From the NCBI GenBank assembly GCA_023055355.1, contig JALJCS010000001.1, positions 103,171,881 through 103,235,880 of the forward strand: a stretch of 64,000 nucleotides of DNA, given 5' to 3'. Shown here one piece after another: positions 1 to 13,436 of the stretch. A program made the translations under genes and the position numbers. Each line of letters opens with the position of its first letter. Position 1 is the first letter of the stretch. The DNA comes from Agelaius tricolor. Its lineage: Eukaryota; Chordata; Aves; Passeriformes; Icteridae. The notes below the pieces were generated by a model. It was not told the DNA's origin. It did no database searches and saw nothing but the letters and a program-made list of their open reading frames with translations.

Positions 1-3000
1 AAAGAAAAAAAAATTAATTTCAGTGTATCATCTGAGCAGACATCTGTTGCACAGACTCTGAAGTCAAAGAATTTAAAATGTTTTGTTTGCTTACTAAATT
101 TTCCTTTTTTCTAGAAAGTCCGTGAACATGAAAAAGATGGGAAAAATTATTTTAAAAGAGATGTTTTTCAAATAAATCTTTCCTAAAATAAATTCATCCT
201 TAGTCATGTTACCACACCAATCTGACTGTCTGAATCTTTTCTAGAAACTGTTCTAAGTGGGGGAAAAAAGTTATTTAGATCATTCTTATTACCATCATCT
301 AAACCACAATAACACTTTGAATAGCATCAAACCATTCTTCCTAACTGCATACAAACAAATAACAAGGAAATTCTCCCCACCACAAAGAACTTGCAATCTC
401 ATTATAAGACGATAGACACCAGATGGATGCAACAAACAGATGGAGGAAGAATAAGGTAGCAATGAGATGATTATAATCAGCATGATAAGCAGTGATGCAT
501 ACCAGCAAACCGGCTGCCTAGCCATTATCTATGTGTGTGCGCACGCATGTCAAATTTACACAAATACCATTTACGTGATATTAACTAATTCAGAAGGTCT
601 GATATTGTCAGTTTATAACAACAAGAAATGCAGGCTCTGCCAGTGAGAGTTGATACCCTCAGGTGACACTGGGAAGAAGTATTATACATGCCTGATGATA
701 TTAACTAAAGAAAGGGTGGAGAGCGCTTTCAGTCAGCAACTGGTTTGCTGAACTTTAACAAAATGATCATTTCCATGTTGCTTGGAATTATAAGATGAGG
801 AAGGGATTTTAGGTGAGGAAGATTCATCTTTTAAGGTTTTCTTTCCAAATGAAAGTAGAGACAATGAGTACTAGAGAGAAATGTGTTTTGGATAGGAAAT
901 GTGCTGCGTGAGGAAGCACAATCTGAAAGGCTTTATTGCTAAACATCTGAGGCCATTTTGTTCAACATTAGATCAGAATTTCAAACGGAAAATTCTACTC
1001 ATAATAGCAGAATTACTTTAGAAGACACTGTAAGATCCCTGGGAAGTATGTGGTTAATATTTTCTCTTTGAAAAAGAAAAATTTTTAAAGTTTCTTCCAA
1101 CATTTATGACCTGAATTCCCACCAACATTTAGATAGCAAATACTAGAGGAAAAAATATGGTTGCATCTAATTCTCTTTGTTGCAAAGAACGATGTCTAAA
1201 GGTGAAAGTATAAATTTAAATGTAAATGTATATTTAAATGTAAAATATGTGAAGCAGATAATTCTGCACACTCACTTGTTTTCTGTGTGTCACACAAATA
1301 ACTGTGGGGAACATTGAGCTGCAGCCACCCCTGGCCTCATGACAGCTTTTTTTATCACAGGATGGCTGAGCTTCACAAAATGTTATGAAAATGACAAAGT
1401 TCTGCAAACTGCAGCACATATTTTTGTAAACAATTAAACAGTGAAAAACTAAAGTGCACTGCAGAAATTTTTTGCAAAACATGTCCCATGCCTAAGTAAA
1501 CCTCATTCTTCCCAGTGTGACATTCAAGGAATAACTTGAAGTTTGTTACTTCTATCTTTTTTTAAACACCTATACAAACATGAAGAATATGCAGTAATGT
1601 GAATTTGAAACAGATCTTCAGATGGTGACAGTATTGCATTTGCATTTCCAAGAGGGATTGCAATGAATAGAAAAAAGTCTACTTTTAATTTTTCATGCAA
1701 TTTTAGTTCTGACTGCTTAAACAAGTATATATTTCTCATGGGTACTTTAGAACTCTGAGTCTTAATGCTGTTAAAATTCATTCAGTTTCTGAAATTAATT
1801 CAGGGGTTTTATTTTAAAAAAATAATATAAGGAAATGGATTTTTAATCCATTGCAAACACATTAAAAGCAAACTTTCCAAATAGATTGTTATTAATATTC
1901 TATTAATAATATAATTTATTTCTGAAAAGATTTTACTTTTTCCTAAGCTACTTTATTCAACAAAATTATTTTTTTCACACAATCTTTTTCATTTTAGGTG
2001 TAGATTTAGGTATATCTGTGGTCTTAAACACCATAGAAATTATTTTCTTCAAACAAAGGGACTCAAAAGATACATCATTTTATACTAAGTCTTCCCAGAT
2101 TGACATGATGAGGACATGTGAACACCTACTAAAAGCATGTACGTATTGAGAATTTTTCTTCTAAAAGTATAAATAGTAACTTTTTTACACATACCCTTGA
2201 CATTAACTCAGTCATTCTGTCACTGTTATTTGATTTCATTGATTTAAACAGATAATTTGCTTACCTTAGCAGGTAGTAATCTGAAGGAGGGCAAGATGGA
2301 GATTGCAAAGGGTAGCCCAGGTCTACCTTAGTGCTTTGAATGGTTCTTTGCCTATGACAGAACTGTATCTATTGGAGTCTTTGAAAATGTCCATAGCACC
2401 TTAATGGATGAGTAGGTTAATTAATCAGTTTCTTTAGTGAAGCTTTCAATTTCTTGTCTGATAAATTTACTAGATTATTATGTTAGGTGGCTTTAGATCC
2501 AGATGTTAGTCATAATTCAGGTAATGCTAAAAAAATCATAAAAAGTATTAAAAGTTAAGAAGATGTTAACACCAAAATTTTGTAATGTTCATGCAATTTC
2601 ACTAAAATTAAAATTGCCTTATTTCTTTGATTTAGTATATCCAGAGTAATGGGCTATATTAAAAAACAGCAGCTTTGCTTTTATTTGAAAAATTAAAAAA
2701 CTTCTACTACTTCTTTCCTTTTACATTTTACTTTCTTTCCATATTTATGTACTTTATAATAGCAAATATTATTATGCAAGTTTCTCTTCCACCCTAAAGT
2801 CAGAGAGAATAATCTAAGCACTAATAAAATAATTTTTAAAAAGGGAGAGTGATAGATAATGAAGAACTATAAACAGGAGAAGAAGGTAGATAAATGCACA
2901 ATAGTAAGGACAAAAAATTTACATTGGAAATATTCCTGAATATTCGATTTTATAAAACTAATTTACAGCAGACTATTGTTATTTGCAGGTTTTTAATTCC

Positions 3001-4555
3001 AGCTGCTGCTAGGATTTGAATTGCATTGCTGAAACAGGTGGTTGCCTTCTCTGTGAAGGGGCTTCCATGACATAAATCATTCCACCACTCCCAGATTGTG
3101 TTGAAGGAGGAGGAGTATTTCTAGTTGAAGCAACACTTCTTTCGACTGTTCAGGGCTGTTATAGGAAGTTTTGAGTTTTTCACCCTTCTCTGCCTGTCTA
3201 GTTCATGCCACAGGTAAAATAAATCCCAAATAGTTCCAGTACAAGGAACTGAAGTGTAAAGGAACAGTGCCTTTGTTCAAAAGGTTGCTAGCAAATCTTT
3301 ATGGATGAAGACCTCAGGTTCATTTATTTGGGACTCTGCTGAGAGACAGAGTAGAATCATCAGTGGCCTTTAGGATATGCACATAATTTCTGAGGTTATT
3401 CAGTTATAAATCCTTCATAGCTTTGCCTGTCAGATATTTCTTGTGCTACATTTAATAAATTAATTAAAATATTTCATTTATTCATAAAAGGCTGATATCA
3501 GTTGCAATTAATTCAAACTTTACTTTAAAAACTCTTGTAGAATTTTCTTTTGTATATCTGAAAAAAGATAGAAGAACATGAGAAAATTGTCCAGATTTTC
3601 TCACATTTCTTTCACATTTTAAAATTTATTTTACAAATTACTGACATTTTTAAATTCACCAGCTTTAACCTGTACAAATTAACTCATTTAGAAATAATTG
3701 CAAATTATTTTTATTTACTGTTTTTCTGTCATCTTGCTTATATGTCATGTCTCTGACTGATATAAATCTGATAAAACAGATCACTAAATGTGTCTGTTAA
3801 TTACTGTGGCTAACATAGTAATTAAAAGAAGAAAAAGTACCAAATGAAAGGGAGCAATTGCTCACATTCACGCATCAAGGAAAAATGTCTTTCAATATTC
3901 AGCCAGGGCTACAGGGAATTGATTTCCAAAGATAGAACTAAAACTGCTGTAAAATGCTAGTTTAATGTTGAACATCTGTTTTAGTGCAATAAGCCACATA
4001 TATTGTAGAATCAGGACCCTAAGACAGTAAACCATTTAATGGAAACCTAGAATCGAATCTAGAAACCCAGTTTTGAGTCCTGTTTATTCAACTATGCTTT
4101 TCTTTTCTGTTTTTGCATTGTTCCTAATGACATATTCACAGTCTGTGGTATTTCATGATGATTTTCCTTTCTATTTTTTAAATTTGAGAAGATTTTGCTT
4201 ATTCTAGAATATTTTGAAATATTAATATTATTAATATTATTCCAATTTTCCCATAAGCAAGTAGCAACATGAGTTTTCTTCTGCTTTTGTATGTCAACAG
4301 TAAACATATGACTACAATAAAGATGGAAGAACAGTTACACAAACAGCAAAATATAACCCATCTGTTGTCAGATATGGATATTGACAGTCCAAAAGTGCTT
4401 GGACATGTAACAGTTAAAAGCTTGAAATTATAACCCTGAATTAGGGTTTCAAGCTGCCTACATGTTGTAGGATTGTTGCTGGGTACCTAAGAGTGAAACA
4501 TGCAGCCGATGAAACACTAAGCAGAGAAATGAACAAGTGAGATAAAAAAGCCACA
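1..4555. other. AT-rich DNA without a recognisable gene
   Basis: Low-complexity AT-rich sequence with many short A and T runs. Open frames are short (at most about 85 codons) and none carries a motif I recognise. No CpG-rich promoter-like segment and no interspersed repeat is evident. One very short exon-like site on the minus strand (2265-2280) is discussed under findings. Probably intergenic or intronic. Confidence 0.7.
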
Positions 4556-4559
4556 TTTA

Positions 4560-5080
4560 TAACTCTGCCTTTTCTGGATTCTTCTGTAGCCTTCAATAGG
4601 ACACCCATGGGAAACCGAAAATCCCTGCTGAAAATGCAGCTCTCGTCTCAGCTCAGACATTTAAATCATGCCCCTGAGCAGAATCAGCCAACATGTACCT
4701 CTTATGGAAAAACAGTATGGGAAAAGAAGGAGTGACAACTACTGCCTGATAGGTTAATACAGGGAAAACTCTCAGTGAAAGCAGGGAGTTGCAATATTCC
4801 ACACTGCTTGGCCTGAGGACATGAAACCACCTGCAGAAGGATAGTTTAGCATATGCTACCTGGTTTGCCATACCGTGCACACTGCCAACTAAAACTCTCC
4901 AGTAAAGGAAGGAAGGGTCACAGGAGAGAGCAGGGAGAATGTAGCTCTACATCCCATAACCAGGACTTTTACAATAGATATTGGAAAACTCTTGGATTTG
5001 CCAGAAATATTCCTCCACCAATAAAGCCTGAGCTGAAAAAACCACGTCTCATCTGTGCATGTGCTGTGCTGCAGGTATGG
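4560..5080 (+). mobile_element. Probable old LTR of an endogenous retrovirus (solo or partial)
   Basis: The composition shifts from AT-rich flanks to mixed sequence. An AATAAA signal lies at 5020-5025, followed within about 60 bases by a TG-rich stretch (tgtgcatgtgctgtgctgc), which resembles the R/U5 part of an LTR. The text before the signal has the look of U3 sequence. Both boundaries are guesses, and no target-site duplication or primer-binding site was confirmed. The short plus-strand frame across 4853-5197 is not recognisable as a retroviral protein. The alternative is some other GC-richer repeat or a 3' UTR piece. The assignment is inference from layout, not a family match. Confidence 0.35.
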
Positions 5081-5440
5081 CAAGGAAAAGGCTCTAATGG
5101 GACTGTCCCTTCCCATCCCGTCTCAAGGGCTGTCCCACCCTACTCATCACCCAGGACCCCACTTCATCCAGCCTGGACTGTCAGCCCCTGGCCCTGAAAT
5201 GCCACAGCAGAACTGGTCTCCAGCCCCCCATAGCCTTTCCCTGCCTACCCACAGGGCCTGCTGAGCCAGTCCCATCTTCAGTTTCTCAGCCCAGGCCATT
5301 CTCAGCCCATCCTGACCTCAGGTGAATGGCTGGTGACCATGGTTGTGCCTGTTCTGGTGCCACCAGCTTCCTTGCTCATGGATGGAATGGTGGGGCGGGT
5401 CCTGGTTGGTGTCCCCTGAGGAGCCCCCAGGCTCTACAGA
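5081..5440. other. C-rich segment next to the LTR-like block
   Basis: Unusually C-rich plus strand for this window, with runs such as 'cagcccctggccctg' and 'gaggagcccccaggctc'. It has short open frames in more than one phase but no recognised domain. It could be ERV leader or internal sequence belonging to the preceding LTR-like block, or an unrelated repeat. Confidence 0.4.
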
Positions 5441-8400
5441 CACTGATGGAGAGCACATTTGGACTTCACTTGAAGTGAAACAGCTGTCAAACACAAGCTG
5501 GGCTTGGAATGTCTATAAAATTGGATATTGGTAACTCTTTTTAATGTCATTTTTTCACTGTTTTCAGAGTGAAAGTTGAGAATTTGTGGCCCCACGTGCC
5601 AAGAAAGGATGTGAATTATTCTTGCATCCCAGAGGATCATGTCAACTGCTAGACAAGTAGGTACACAGAGTTCCTGACAACAGGTTTGCTCCTCTGGACT
5701 TGTCCTTTTGCAATACAAATTGCAACTGCATTTTGTATTGCTGGAGTGTGTTAGTCCTGCTAGCCCAGAGCCTGTGCTGGGCACAGGGCTGAAGAACTTG
5801 TAAATCTTAGGCAGCTTAAAGCAGCTGGTGAACACCTAGGTACTCACATCAGATAAGAGGCAAATGCTTCAGGGTCTGATTTGTAGCAGAATCTTAAGTG
5901 CCTGAGCAATTTGTGAGGCAAAAATACACTCCCTGAACAGGATAAGTGTTGGTTTAACAGACTTAGAGATCTAAATCTTGTTTTGGATCTTGCCTTCCAT
6001 TCATACCTTTAAAACATTAAATGCTCTGTATCCAGGACAGCTATTCTTCAAGAGGCACATCACTCCTGACAACTGTAATCCTCATGTCCTGACAAAAATC
6101 TCCAAAGAGAAAACTTTCCTCTCCTACAGAGACATGACTTTAAAAAAGCTGGCCATGTTAATCACTGTAATTATTCTTCAAAAAGAGTTTACTAGAACAA
6201 CTTCCTGAGGGAAAGAAAAGCTGCTTCTTCAATCTTCTCTATCTTTACATAAATAAGCAGACTGATAATATACTTACTAAATAGGAAATGTTTTCCTACA
6301 GGTTTGGATTTTGAGAGGCAAATTGAGAAAGAATTTTTAACAGTGCTGTTAGAGATGTTTCTCAGTTTTTGAGCTTAATCTGCATAGCTGCCTAGGTAGG
6401 TTGCAACTATTTGTCTGCACTGAGCAGTGATCTGAATCAAGCCTATCTGGCAAATATATTTGTACATAGCCAAGGCATGTATAAGAATAACTCTCTGGAT
6501 GGGTCTGGCAGATTGGTAGAGTTAGGATCACAGAGGATACTGAGTAATCTTTCAGAAAGTTGATTGTTTCAGCAACTATTGAATCCTGAGGACACTTTTG
6601 AGAAATTTGTAGGCCTTAGATCATTTCAGGTGTGAATAAGAGGACAGGACTTAGTCCAGTCCATGTGGTAGTCAAAGAGAATTGTCAAAGCAATGTATAA
6701 GGCATGGAAACACAGTGAATGGAGCAGAGGAAGGAAATAAATCTCTACAGGATTTGTTTATTGGAGGATGATCCAAGCTGTTATACAAAATGAAACTTCA
6801 TGCCTTTTAGTACTTGCTCATTGCTATTATTGGTGGCAGGATAGGGACTGGAAGGAGAAGAGGATCAGTAAAGGAAAACATTGCTAACTGAAATATTTGA
6901 TTTAAAGATATGAAGGTATATCTAAATAAGAATTCTCTTTCATGCACACTCCACATAGTTCATATTTTTGCCAAAGAAGAAAGATTTTCTTCAAGTAATC
7001 TTTCCTTAGTCATAAACTTGCCTTATTTTTTACCCTTTTAGAGAGAACATCAGCAAAATAAAAGTTTTCTTCTGAAGATCCTAAGATTTTATTTTTTCTT
7101 CTTTAAACAAATAAGAAAATACAAAAAAACCCAACCACAAACAAACAAAAAAAACCCATTAAGAGCTGGAATTCTTAAACAAAACAGAAGGATTTTGTAA
7201 TAGTAATAACCTCGTGTAAATGCAGACTTGTGTGCAAGAAAGCCCATTTAGAGGCTGAGTGCTTAGAAGATTTGTGATCAACTCCATTTACTCTTGAAGG
7301 ATAGATGATCCTCCACAGAATACATTGACCCCTTCTAGGCTCCAGAAGCTCATTCAGTGGTCTTATGTCTGTTTGGAAGTTCCTTCCCACCAATATAACT
7401 TAGGGGTTGAGAGGGAAAAGGCAAGGCATCTTTTTCTAAGGCTTCGATGCTCTTAGACTTACCACAATTATTTTCCCATTTAGTTTGTTCAGTTGTTGGA
7501 TAGCTCAGTATGTAAAGCCAAGGATTAAAAAACAAGAAAGAAAATAAGAGGTGGTCTGAGATAGGCTGAGCTGTAATCTAAACAAGGAGAGAATGACTGA
7601 GCATTATCTTCATGTGAATGGGGATTCCTGGGATAATGCTTTTGGCTCTTAACTGCAAGAAACAGACTCTACCAATAGCCACCTATTGTCCTGCTTTTGT
7701 CAAGACTGAAATAAGAGAAGACAGGCTTTTCAGGTCCAGTCTGTGAGGATGGCAGGGTGGAATGCAGTTGGATTCCAGCTGAGTGTTTGATGTCTTCATT
7801 TTTGAGGCCTCTTCTGAAAAAGAGCTGGCAGGAAAGTGTGGCCTTACATAGAAAAAGGGCAAGTCCTGGAGCAAGTCGCTTCCCTAGTAATGAGTAGACA
7901 TCCAATTCTATTATAATAATGTTCTTTCATTGCCACAGTGGAGCTAATAGAGTTGTGGTGACTTCACACCTGCTGCAGCCTGGAAAAAAAAAGTCACCAT
8001 GAAAACTCCCAGAAGGCTACTGCTGTCTACAGGCAAGAGTGCAAGTGACAGATAAAGTGTCTGACAATGACATATTGCTTTAGGACTGCCATGAAATTAC
8101 TAGAATGCTGTAGTATAATCTCCAAATTCCCTGCCTCTGAATAATATGAGAAAGGCAAAGAAATTATACGCACAATTGAACGCTACCATTTCTTTTCCTA
8201 AATGTCTGTGGAAGCACTAGTACTCCATCTGAGAAGTTTGAGATTTAAACTCCTCAAGACCATGTATGCCTATTCAATTCCATACTGCTTTTATTACTGT
8301 TAGAAAAGAGCAGTTACCATCTTACTGTTTACATTCACTTTCAAATGACATTTTGTTTTAAAAAATGTCAAGATCAATGGAAATGTTTCCAATGGCACAA

Positions 8401-11035
8401 GACTGTGTTATTGCTTTTCTCCAGATTCCACTGATAAACACAACTTGGTTTTCTTAAACAGCAAGATGCCATCTTTTTGACAGATACAGTATGTAGTTAT
8501 GTCACAGCATTATGATAAACCTTATAGGGAAGACACAGCAGGGTCAGAGAGTTTCTACATTCCCAGCACAGTTTCCATGAAAGGAATGTTTACATGACCT
8601 ACAGCACAAGGTTTAAATATATGCAGCAGTTTTGCTGTTAACTCCCTGAACTCACTTGCTGAGCAGCCTGTGGCCAAAAAAATTCTACCGGACTTGTTAC
8701 AGTCTTAGTGTTAACATTTTCTTGTCTTGTCAGCTGTTTTGGACATCTGTTGTGCTCTATAAAATGACTGCAGAAGGGTGGCTGGGAGGTTTTGTTTGGT
8801 CTGTTTGATCGTCTGAGGAACGTAAATATTAGTCTGTCCTTTTGTTTATATTGGTTGAGAGCAGATGAGAGAAGGAAATCTTGGATATCAAGCCAATGAA
8901 AATGAGTAAGAATCTTTCTTGACAAGTGCTGTATTTGCTTTATTTGCTTTTTGTGACTGCTTTTCAAAGCTGCAACATATACGTAGAGAAAGCACAGGCT
9001 AAATATGACGTCATGTCTTGTTAACATGTTTTTATAGGACTGATTCAGAACTCATTGTAGTCACATAGGGTTTTCATAATCTTTGTAAATATCTTTTGGT
9101 TGACATGGGATTGCTTTATACATCGGACACATTCTGTACACCAGAGAAATGAAACTGTCTAAAATGCCTTGAATACTTAGAGAGCATTATATGTTATTTT
9201 CAACAAGGCCTAATTAAAGCAAGAAGGCAGATCAGATAGGGTGCTAACCAGTGACTGGTTGAAATTGATGCACAGAACAAAGTCCAGACCCAGTTGTGTT
9301 TGTTCCTTGTGCTACAAAATCTTATACCCATAACATTTAAAGCAATTTTACAGTGGCTACTATTGGTTCTAGCCTAGAAAAGCATGGAGATTCATGGAGA
9401 AAAGCAGTTATTTCCCAAATCCCAGTGGTAGACCAAAGAGACTAATTCAAGACAACGTCTGAAGTGTTAGCCACAGTAAGATCAAGTCCATATTCACTTA
9501 CTAATTTAAAACTGGTTAAAGCATTAGATGAGAGTGAGCTTCAAAACTGCCCACAAATCATGACTCTTAGCTCATGATAACTTCTTTAATGCCATGGTTA
9601 AACTGTTAGAGATGCCTGCCCTACCCTGTTTAAAGCTAACTTGATTATGCTTATAACATAATACCCTTGCTTTTTGTGACTGACATTCCAATTACTATCC
9701 ACAAAAGAATGCTGCTTGCTTAGGAACTCTAATTAGTTTGCAAGTTTTGAAGGACTTTCTGAACAAAACTCAAAACTCTGGGGAACTGCTCATCACAGCT
9801 CTAATTTTGTGTCATTGTTCAAAACTTCCAAAAGTTCTTTAAAAGAAAGACTGATTAAGACTGCAAATAACTAGCAGTGCATACTTGAAGATTAAAACAT
9901 TATGGCTTTGATTTATTAGAAGTTACTCAGTTGAAGCATTTGAGCTTGCTTAAAGTTTTTTTCTCTTTTTTTTTTTTTTTTTAAACTTATTGGCCTGAAG
10001 TTAAGTCCAAGTATGCTTCTTGCCTTTACAAAGAATATTGTTGGGGTTGTATTCATAATGGGATGTCTAGTGCCTTAGATGTATTAAAGAAGTGTTACCT
10101 CTTTAAAATGTTTTGTTTTCAAATGTGAAGTAAATTCTTCTGATTTATTTTTCCTTTGCATTAGCACATGAGACAACTATCTCAAATAAGACAGGCTACA
10201 TGTATTTTTTACCTTTTGCAATGACTGTAATTGAAATGTCTTCAGTAGTTGCAAAGAAACTTGAACTCAGCTATACAAGCAAACTGTGTTGATCTTTCTC
10301 TCCAAATTCAAGTTTAACTAGCATTGTATCTTTAGTTATTGGAATCTCTCTCTGTAGTACTATTACTTCTTTGCAGACTTGAGATGATCAACAACTTAAA
10401 AAAAGTGCTCTATGACTCACTTTTTAAAGCTTTCTGAAATAAATCAACCATATCTGAAGACAGGAAAATTAAACAAACATTTTTCCATCTGAATGCAAAT
10501 TCTTAATGAATGTCAATTTACACTTTCTTCCGCACAGTAAAAATTCTAAGATAGTGACTCAGTCAAGCTGAGATATTGACAAGAGGGGCTGAAAGCTCAG
10601 GAGTCAGATACGAGGGAAAGGAGGCAAAGGATAAGTCTTAGTCTTGACTGTCCTGTATGAATTTGCTTAGCAGTAGCAGGGAGGGACTGGGTATGCTTTA
10701 TGACAAAAATGTCAGAGATGGTCAAAGGAGGGCTGCCAAGGAGTATTCCTAGGGAAGGACGGCACAGCGCAACAGCAGTGACACCCAGACAACTGCCTGG
10801 CCAGTTGCTAAAGGTGAATGGAAAGCACAATGGGAAAATGAACATATTTGACACTCACTTTTGAGAGAAAAGCATAAATGTTCCTCTTGCCCTGAAATAT
10901 TTCCTGCCATACGCCTATCTCAGACCTGCCAAATTACCTGGATTCACCCTGTGCTCACTTAGATTTGTTCATTTAGATCTCTGGTGCTTCAGGGACTGTT
11001 AATCCCAGAAACTCAGAGGGAATCTCAGGTTTTGA
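5441..11035. other. Long stretch without a recognisable gene
   Basis: AT-rich sequence with only short open frames and no motif I recognise. A plus-strand acceptor-like site at 5567 precedes a 27-codon open stretch; it is treated under findings. An A/C-rich patch lies near 7100-7160 and a T17 run at 9966-9982. No interspersed repeat was identified with confidence. Confidence 0.65.
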
Positions 11036-12012
11036 TCTCTCCACCCTTTCAGCATGTCCCACAGATGGATATGACAGCTGTTTGCATCTGACAGATTAAA
11101 TCTAGTAAGTGAACTTGCTGTGTGTGCACTCAGCCAGTCCTTGAACCAGAACCCTGGGGATGTATAGAGAGCAGGTTTACCAAGTGAGTCAAAAGGGAGC
11201 CTGCCACTAATAGCTGTGCTAAGCTTCTCAGTTTGAAGTCAGTTATTTTCAAGTCTTGCAGCAGTTCTTTAGCAGGGGAGATTTCTTTCCTGTGATGAAA
11301 CAAGAAAAAGAGCTGATGTTAATAAGAAGAGAGATGCTATACATTGCCACACTGAATGTGTGTCTGGTTTACTGCAGTAGGCTCGTGGCTGTGAATTATG
11401 TCATTAGTGCCTCACCATAGATTTGTAACAGGATTTGAGAGGGAGAGAAGAGCTTTAAGAGTTGCTTTTTTCCTTCAATTTAATGAAATGGATTCAGTCC
11501 TTATAGAATTCTAAAACATGACAGAGCTTCTATCTTTGTCACCTGATAAAATTTGGTCAAGGCTGTGTGAAGCCCAAACTATTGGTGACAGAGGTGTCAC
11601 ATCTATGTACCTTGATAGTAGAAATGCTGAAGTTTAATAATTTTTAAAAATAGATCCCAATGTTAATTTCTTGAAATTGTCCCTTCAGGCAGGTTTCAGC
11701 ATCTCTGTCAGAGCTTCAAAGGGAAATGTTTCCCCTGACCTCAAAATAAATGTCAGTGTTTTGTTTTAAGACCCTCAGTCATGAAATCTGTTGGGTTATC
11801 CATCCTATTCCAATATTTTAAGTATGCTGAAAAGCATCTAAATGTATGAATGTGTTGCTTAAATTATTCAAAAAAATATGTATACACAATTCCCATCAAA
11901 GCCAAGTTCCCATTTTTTTTTAATCTTTGTACTCACCTCTCTGACTAAGAAGCTACATTTTTGAGTAAAGCAGAGAACCCAAAAGATTTCTCTCTTTTTA
12001 TTCTTCCGGCAG

Positions 12013-12074
12013 CTGATGGAAACTCAGAGCAGGCGTATCTGAACCAGGCAGCGGTGGCAGCCTTGGAGTCATGA
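12013..12074 (+). CDS. Candidate terminal coding exon, gene not recognised
   Basis: A strong splice-acceptor-like sequence (pyrimidine-rich tract ending ttcttccggcag) finishes at 12012. It is followed by two bases and then 19 sense codons ending in TGA at 12072-12074, reading DGNSEQAYLNQAAVAALES. The segment holds several CpG dinucleotides and is clearly richer in G+C than its surroundings, as expected of a coding exon in AT-rich DNA. The peptide is balanced in composition, alanine-rich near the end, and looks like a natural C-terminus. I do not recognise the protein and found no convincing upstream exon in the window. The nearest plain AATAAA signals downstream are near 12,949 and 13,086, so a 3' UTR of about 1 kb would be needed. 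Chance cannot be excluded for so short an exon. Confidence 0.3.
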
Positions 12075-13430
12075 GCCTTGTCTCTCCTTAAAGGACTTGC
12101 TCTGCCTCACAAGATCTGCAGGAACTATGCCATGCTTCTAAACACATTTCTGGCAAATAATAAGGTGGACTTTCATTACTATTTTGATGTTTTTTACTTA
12201 TTTGCTTAGGGGTTTTCTACTTATTTCATAGGGGTTTGAGTTTTGTGCCGTATAATGCCAAAATACTGAACTGCTGAATGGACTAACATTTTGTTTGCAG
12301 ATTTTTTTTTTACTGATATAAAAAAATTTAAATAGAAAATATAGCTCCATAAGGATCAATAGTCAAATACAACTTTGGTAAACTGATATTAAAAAAATGT
12401 GTAAAGTTTTAGTATTCACAACCTTGAAAGGAGGTTAAGAGTTGGAGATGAGGTAGCGAAATCCATAGAAAATATTTGCAGGCTAGAAAAAAATTCTTAA
12501 AGTGAGAGATGTAAAGGTTTTCATGTGTTGACTTTTTTTTTTTCTGTAAATGGCTTTAAACTTATCATTGTCATCGTAGATGGAAGATAAAGGGTATTGA
12601 GTGTTTTTAAAATCTAGTAAAGAAAGCCATAACAAGATTTATGGCTGCAAGAAGCCAGATTTCAGATTAGCAATAGAGCACTTTTTTAAAACAAGTGAGC
12701 CTGATTAATGGAAAAGCCCAGCAAAGAAATGAATTCTCTGTCTCTCAACATCTTCAAATCAAGACAGGATGCTTTTCTGAAAGCTCTGTTTTCCCTAAAT
12801 ACAAGGCCAGTTTTAGTTAAACAAGGACTGTTGGCTTTAGTACTCAGTGAAATTTTATGTCCTATAAGTAAGGCTAAGTAATCCGGTGTTCCCTCTGGCC
12901 TACTTTTTATTAACCTCTTATTAATTTAAATATGTGTTCAACAAGAAAATAAAAGGACTGAGGTCTTCATATAGAAATCATTCAATATTTTCTTTATTGT
13001 GAGTATCATCTTGAACTAGATGAACACATTTTTCTTGGGTCTTTTTGAAAATACACATGTGCACTTTATTTCAGTAGATGGAACAGAATAAAACTCAGTT
13101 TTTATTTCTTCAAACCAAAACCAAAATCAGAAAATCCTGCAACAGTTTGCTGACATATAGTGTCTTTTATCTAAAATTCATGGACAATTACTGTCTGCAA
13201 CAATAAAGGCAAAAAAATACAAGCAAGGTTGGGGGGGGATTTCTATATTTTGTGAAATGCTAGGTGCTTGCTCTCCTTATTATTGCACTAGTCTTCCAGT
13301 GCAGATGTGCATTCAATATCAGATTACATTTTGAGCTACAGCTGATTTTCCTGTACTTGTTTGAAGGTAAACTAGCAGAGGGAAATTACAAATCAATAGG
13401 AAAATTGCAATGAAGGCAATAGTACAGAAA
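12075..13430. other. AT-rich stretch, possible 3' UTR of the exon-like segment
   Basis: AT-rich sequence with T runs near 12,301-12,311 and 12,533-12,544 and AATAAA-type hexamers near 12,949 and 13,086. No protein-like frame was found. If the segment ending at 12,074 is real, this would be its 3' untranslated region; otherwise it is ordinary non-coding DNA. Confidence 0.5.
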
Positions 13431-13436
13431 CATTGT

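Noticed and set aside
5434..5835. 133-codon minus-strand open frame
   Set aside because: Overlaps the C-rich block and shows no domain. About one chance frame of this size is expected in the window.
8638..9027. 129-codon minus-strand open frame
   Set aside because: Basic, low-information product with no motif and no splice support.
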